The position numbers and the translations under genes are program-made. From assembly GCF_032362555.1 (NCBI RefSeq), contig NC_083532.1, positions 571,001 through 635,000 on the forward strand: a stretch of 64,000 nt of DNA, read 5' to 3'. This DNA comes from Amyelois transitella. Lineage: Eukaryota; Arthropoda; Insecta; Lepidoptera; Pyralidae. This document shows positions 59,751 to 64,000 of the stretch, piece by piece; the first letter of the stretch is position 1, and each line of letters opens with the position of its first letter. Below the pieces are notes generated by a model that saw nothing but the letters and a program-made list of their open reading frames with translations, did no database searches and was not told where the DNA came from.

Positions 59751-59879
59751 AAGAATATTTAAATTTAGAACAGAAATGTGGACGAGAGAATACATTGTTG
59801 TGATTATTTGACTTATACGAAATTTAAATTATAAAAAAATATGTTTTTTTTATGCGTTGGCAAAGCATTGATCAAAATA

Positions 59880-59985
59880 AGGACGTCCTGGTAAAGGGTA
59901 AGAGTTATGAATGTGGATGAAGCGAAGGAAGTGTGCAGATATCGTGGAAAGTGGAAAGAGGCGTGATTTTATGTATGTATGTATG
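59880..59985 (+). mobile_element. RTE LINE 3' tail, deleted
   Basis: GGACGTCCTGGTAAAGGGTA to GAGGCGTGATTTTATGTATG, lacking the middle. Confidence 0.8.
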
Positions 59986-60059
59986 TTGGCAAAGCGGACT
60001 CACTTTCACATTTTTAATATTGGTTGGGATAATTAATTGTTATTTCTTTTTTTTTACAG

Positions 60060-60103
60060 GTGAGTGCCCAAACATTCTGGATGGCTGTGAAAATGTACAA
60101 GAA
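60060..60103 (+). CDS. Candidate 44-base internal exon
   Basis: A long T tract ending TTTTTTTTACAG is followed by 44 bases and a GTAAGT donor. In one frame it reads ECPNILDGCENVQE. Both splice signals are strong. No partner exon was found and I do not recognise the family, so it may be an isolated exon of a gene that extends past the window. Confidence 0.35.
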
Positions 60104-60134
60104 GTAAGTGCCTTAAAAGCTGCTCTCTTGTTTA

Positions 60135-60398
60135 TTTAACATACATACATATGGTCACGTCTATATCCCTTGTGGGGTAGACAGAGCCAACAGTCTTGAG
60201 AAGACTGATAGGCCACGCTCAGCTATTTGGCTAAATGATAGAATTGAGATTCAAATATTGACAGGTTGCAAGCCCGTCGCCTAAAAAAATAATCCCAAGT
60301 TTGTAAGCCTATCCCTTAGTCGCCTTTTACGAAACCCATGAGAAAGAGATGGAGTGGCCCAATTCTTTTTTCTATTGGTGCCGGGAACCACACGGCAC
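60135..60398 (-). repeat. SINE (RTE-tailed family), full length
   Basis: This minus-strand copy has both ends and begins 32 bp after the candidate exon. Confidence 0.88.
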
Positions 60399-60411
60399 AC
60401 GGCTCCAGTTT

Positions 60412-60525
60412 CATACATACATATGGTCACGTCTATATCCCTTTCGGAGTAGACAGAGCTAACTGTCTTGAAAAGACTGAATGGCCACGTTAAGCTATTT
60501 TGGCTTTATGATATATTTGAATCTC
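60412..60525 (-). repeat. SINE 3' half
   Basis: CATACATACATATGGTCACG to GCTATTTTGGCTTTATGATA. Confidence 0.78.
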
Positions 60526-60529
60526 TCCA

Positions 60530-61005
60530 GTTTCCGATAACAAAATTGTATCACGAGTGCTGTTTTGTTGAATTTCATCGAAGAATAAGACTATAGTCCT
60601 TCAAAGATCTATTTTATTCCCGAAAATTCCCACAGGAGTGGAATTACGCACGATAATAAGTCACCGAACGACATAAAAGTGGACCATTGTCGAAATACAC
60701 GACCTCACTCACTTTCACCTGCGTAATTTAACCCAGATTAAAAGGTTAACAAGCCTCGCCTTGTGGTTTCTAGAAGTATACATACATATGTCTATCACGT
60801 CTTTATTTATTACGGGGTGAACACGATCAATAAACACTACCGGCCTCAGACTCGTGATTGGTATTAAAAATAAAAACTAGGCACGCTTTTGGTGACGAAT
60901 CACGTCCATACCTCTTACGGGGTAGACGAAGCCTACAAGAAAAATCCCAAGTTCCCAATACCTTCATTGGTTGTTTTTTTTTCATTTAAATAAACAAAGT
61001 AAAGG
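60530..61005. other. Spacer with SINE scraps
   Basis: Short decayed SINE tails occur near 60778-60800 and 60898-60930. No gene is visible. Confidence 0.35.
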
Positions 61006-61009
61006 GTCA

Positions 61010-61155
61010 AGTCAAGAGTACCCGAAACCGCTGAGTTTCCACGAAGAGAGTTATGAATGTGGATGAAGCGAAGGAAGTATGCAGAGATCGTGGCAAGTGG
61101 AAAGATGTAGTCTCTGCCTACCCCTCCGGGAAAAAGACGTGATTTTATGTATGTA
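61010..61155 (+). mobile_element. RTE LINE 3' tail
   Basis: GGGTCAAGTCAAGAGTACCC to AAGACGTGATTTTATGTATG. Confidence 0.82.
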
Positions 61156-61159
61156 TCTA

Positions 61160-61705
61160 TGTGAACGTTCCTATCTGCGGTTTTCAGCCATTGTCATATA
61201 AATGATTAGATTGTGCGCAGGACTTGTATGATAAGAAAGCTAGTCTAATAGGTATAACTGTGCGTGTGTGAAAAGTTATTGTTGCAAAATTGTCTTTCAA
61301 AACTGTATAATAATTTTTGTGTTGCCTACGATGCACACATGAATAATATAATTAATATTAATTAATTGGAAATTAGCAACCTCTTTATGTTTGCGACTAG
61401 CCACAAATAAAAAAAGAGTCTGACAGAACATAAATAAAAAAGTGACGATCGAAAGAAAAATTGAATAGCAAATTGTTAACATATAAGTCCCGTTTGTATT
61501 AAATATATAATGTAATTCTTTTAACGAAAATATACAGTTTTTAAAATTAGTTCAGGAAGAGTGGAGTTTTATTTTCATTTGTTTTAAAGTACATTTTTCC
61601 CGTAACATAATATTTTAAAGTGCATGAACACGCTGTTTTACCTAAATTCGAGCGGACGATTTTTGTGAAATGGCTCTTAAGTCTTTTAACCAAGACTTAT
61701 TAATA
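61160..61705. other. AT-rich spacer
   Basis: Nothing could be supported here. Confidence 0.35.
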
Positions 61706-61711
61706 TTTTTA

Positions 61712-61762
61712 CATACATACATAAAATCACGCCTTTTTCCCGGAGGCAGAGACCACTTCTTT
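61712..61762 (-). mobile_element. RTE LINE 3' tail, minimal
   Basis: ACATACATACATAAAATCAC to GAGGCAGAGACCACTTC only. Confidence 0.7.
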
Positions 61763-61931
61763 GACATTGACAACTATTACTATTGACAGTTGTGGGCGCT
61801 GATTATTCTTTAAGATTTATGTTTGCTTTTTTTTTAACTTTTTTCTTCTTTTTTGCTTTTTGATTTAGAAAAAAATTAAAGTCAATTGCTTAGTTAGGTA
61901 GGCGGTAAGAACATATTTGTAATTTTTCAGG

Positions 61932-62145
61932 TTCGGAGCGGTCACCCAACGCGATGTTTTACTTAAAATTACACTTGGTCGTTTTTTTATGCTTGGTTGA
62001 CACAAATTTACCATTAAAACCTGAACAAATACGGTCATATATTGATGATGATGACAATCAGTCGACCTTGGTCCTATCTGCTGACATACACGTATGGACG
62101 GACGAGCCAAGTCGTTTGTATTTGGCACGTGCTCCGTACAGTCTC
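61932..62145 (+). CDS. Possible first coding exon of a secreted protein (weak)
   Basis: TTTGTAATTTTTCAG looks like an acceptor. ATG at 61954 opens MFYLKLHLVVFLCLVDT, a plausible signal peptide, followed by an acidic stretch (SYIDDDDNQSTLVLSADI). The frame closes where SINE-derived sequence begins. The natural end of the exon is therefore unclear. Confidence 0.28.
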
Positions 62146-62186
62146 GTGTGAGACTGTCTGCCCCGTAAGGGATAAAGACGTAATTT
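62146..62186 (+). repeat. SINE 3' scrap
   Basis: GAGACTGTCTGCCCCGTAAG and GGATAAAGACGTAATT. Confidence 0.65.
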
Positions 62187-62299
62187 GTGAGGCGAGATGT
62201 ACGACCGTTCAAATTGAATTCGTCATTACAACAAAATTTCACAATGCGAATAAAATTTTGCTTGAAGTGTACCAGGACACCATAACATGTAAATAAATC

Positions 62300-63550
62300 A
62301 TCTGATTGAATCATTGTGCAGTTGTTTGAAACAAAGGCAGACCTCATTCTCTTTGTAATTCACAACGGTTTAACTGCGTAGTTACTACTTAGATCGGTTT
62401 TTATTGAGTCATCGCTAACTAACCGAAGTACTAGGCTCTCATAACGGTAAAAGAGGTGACGTCACCTGTGATTTTTATCAGCGCTATAAAGCTTTTTATA
62501 TATTCTTTTTTAAAATTCGAAGCTGTTTCAAATACTGCCAAATAAGTAACTGGCAGCTACGCATCGCGCTGAAGATTAGTAACAATTAAAAAAACGTGAT
62601 CGGCAAACCAAAATCCGTGCCAAGGTTCGGACTGTTGCGTCAAACATTAAACAAAACTGGTCTAGACCACACGACGCCTGTTACCGATTTTAAGTCGATA
62701 ATCGAGCGCTCGTATATCTAATCTGTTACCAATTAAAGCGCTTTCAGTTGCAAAGTGCAACAATAGTGCAGCGCTGAAAGCGGCTTGAAATATTTTCCGG
62801 TTGACAACAGCGAAAACTGTGTCAGAAGGGCTCGGGAGGCCGTGTGACGTCACGGTGCATTCGAATCCGTTCCAAATTCAAAAACATGACAGCCTTTTGC
62901 CTTTGTCAATAGAGTCTTAAATTGCATTATTCATTTCGTTACCTTGTTTTGGTTCGAGAAGGTCGTATGTAATTAATTACGGTAATTTATACTTTGATGT
63001 TGTGGGATAGGGTTTAGATTCGTTGTAATGATTGCGTTATTGGCAAGTATTATGAAGTATGAAGGTTTAATTCGACATACTTACACAGTGTTCTACCAAA
63101 TTGATTTAGTATCAAAGTGGTTAATTATTATGACTTTTTTATAATGAAGGCTTTTTATGAGTAGAGGCTGTGTCACCCTACATAAAAAAAAACATTTTAT
63201 TATAACGTCAAATAAGAAGCCATTCTATGACCTAAAAAAATATGAAGAGATAAGTTTAAATATTTCTTCTTTTTACTTTTCAAGGAAAATGTATGAAAAT
63301 GAAAACAATTTAAATTCTTATTAATTATGTTTCATGTTTAATTAACCATTCACAGAACTATTAAGCGACCTCTGACATTTTTATGTAACCCTAGTAGAAT
63401 CGGAAATGAAATGTATTAATTCATACAAATTTTATACATTTTTAATTTTCACTTCCTCTTGAATATATCTTGTTCAGGACGGAATAAATTATTAAATCCT
63501 CAAAGTTAAATCTATATAAATTTATATTTTTGTTTTAGAGCTAGTTAATA
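62300..63550. other. Unique region with a CpG-rich core
   Basis: 62440-62880 has repeated CpGs, TGACGTCA boxes (62458, 62846) and a TATAAA at 62485. This may be a promoter, but no coding exon follows in the window. Confidence 0.3.
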
Positions 63551-63563
63551 CTATTTTAAACAT

Positions 63564-63783
63564 ACATACATATAGTCACGTCTATATCCCTTGCGGGGTA
63601 GACAGAGCCAACAGTCTTGATAGGCCACGTTCAGCTTTTTGGCTTGATGATAGAATTGAGATTCAAATCGCCTAAAAGAAGAATCCCAAGTGTAAGCCCT
63701 TGTCGCCTTTTACGACATACATGTGAAAGCGAAGTAGTGGTCCTATTCTTGTTTTTTATTGGTGCCGGGAACGACACGGCGGT
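63564..63783 (-). repeat. SINE, internally deleted
   Basis: ACATACATACATATAGTCAC to GGGAACGACACGGC, lacking the GTGACAGGTTGC block. Confidence 0.82.
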
Positions 63784-63849
63784 ACCACGTTAGTAGATAT
63801 TATGTATAATTAAAATTATTTATTCATTTAAAATCTTATATCATTAAGC

Positions 63850-63925
63850 TTACTTATCTGAACGTATCCTCTCAGTCTGTCCGAGACTCTGTCTACCCCT
63901 AAGAGATAAAGACGTCATTATCATT
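63850..63925 (+). repeat. SINE 3' third, decayed
   Basis: CTGAACGTATCCTCTCAGTC to GAGATAAAGACGTCATTA. Confidence 0.65.
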
Positions 63926-64000
63926 GTATCTTATAAAATTTTATCAAAAAAATAAGAATGTAAAGATGTGACATTTAACTGCGCATAATAATTTGCATAC

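Noticed and set aside
62042-62296. 84-codon frame MMMMTISRPWSY...
   Set aside because: It crosses a SINE scrap and has no protein-like composition.
1-64000. CRISPR array, bacterial operon or plasmid features
   Set aside because: Introns, Helitrons, LINEs and SINEs show a eukaryotic insect genome. No regularly spaced short repeats of CRISPR type were seen.

Overview
The window looks like nuclear DNA from a moth or butterfly (Lepidoptera). It is AT-rich, its few genes are split into small exons, and most of it is layered transposable elements. Signs of the order are Lep1-type non-autonomous Helitrons, an MBF2-family secreted-protein gene, and a very abundant ~250 bp SINE whose 3' end ends in ATGT repeats. 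The species cannot be named from the sequence alone.

Three protein loci can be reconstructed with exon borders. (1) A two-exon MBF2-like small secreted protein on the minus strand (23742-25626, 120 aa). (2) A six-exon gene on the minus strand (35052-41410, 378 aa) that reads as the cilium/centrosome-associated coiled-coil protein TEX9; a perfect RFX X-box lies 162 bp upstream of its start codon. (3) A two-gene DNA transposon at 27412-33860. Its plus-strand gene encodes a SWIM zinc finger plus a YqaJ-type exonuclease, and its convergent minus-strand gene encodes a THAP/DDE transposase. It resembles the ISL2EU (IS4EU) superfamily. The transposase has lost its catalytic core through an internal deletion, and the nuclease gene is split by a 2.6 kb RTE LINE. 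The transposon itself sits inside a SINE, so SINE > transposon > LINE can be ordered base by base from target-site duplications.

Layout: 1-6880 holds SINE, Lep1 Helitron and RTE-tail fragments with no clear gene. 6970-9430 is AT-rich with a possible terminal exon and a fold-back repeat. 9758-11242 is a hAT-like element with an 8-bp duplication. 11300-19400 is mixed SINEs and LINE tails with two possible orphan exons. 19433-21857 is a 5'-truncated LINE inside a SINE. 22000-25626 is the MBF2 gene and its repeat-filled intron. 27289-34023 is the nested transposon. 35052-41410 is TEX9 with Helitrons and SINEs in its introns. 41420-43270 is a promoter-like unique region. 43280-64000 is mostly repeats and AT-rich DNA with a few weak exon candidates.

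The SINE and the RTE LINE share their last ~45 bp, including the ATGT tail, which suggests the RTE supplies the enzymes that move the SINE. SINE copies have in turn served as landing sites for at least four other elements here. Splice borders were read by eye and no database search was possible.
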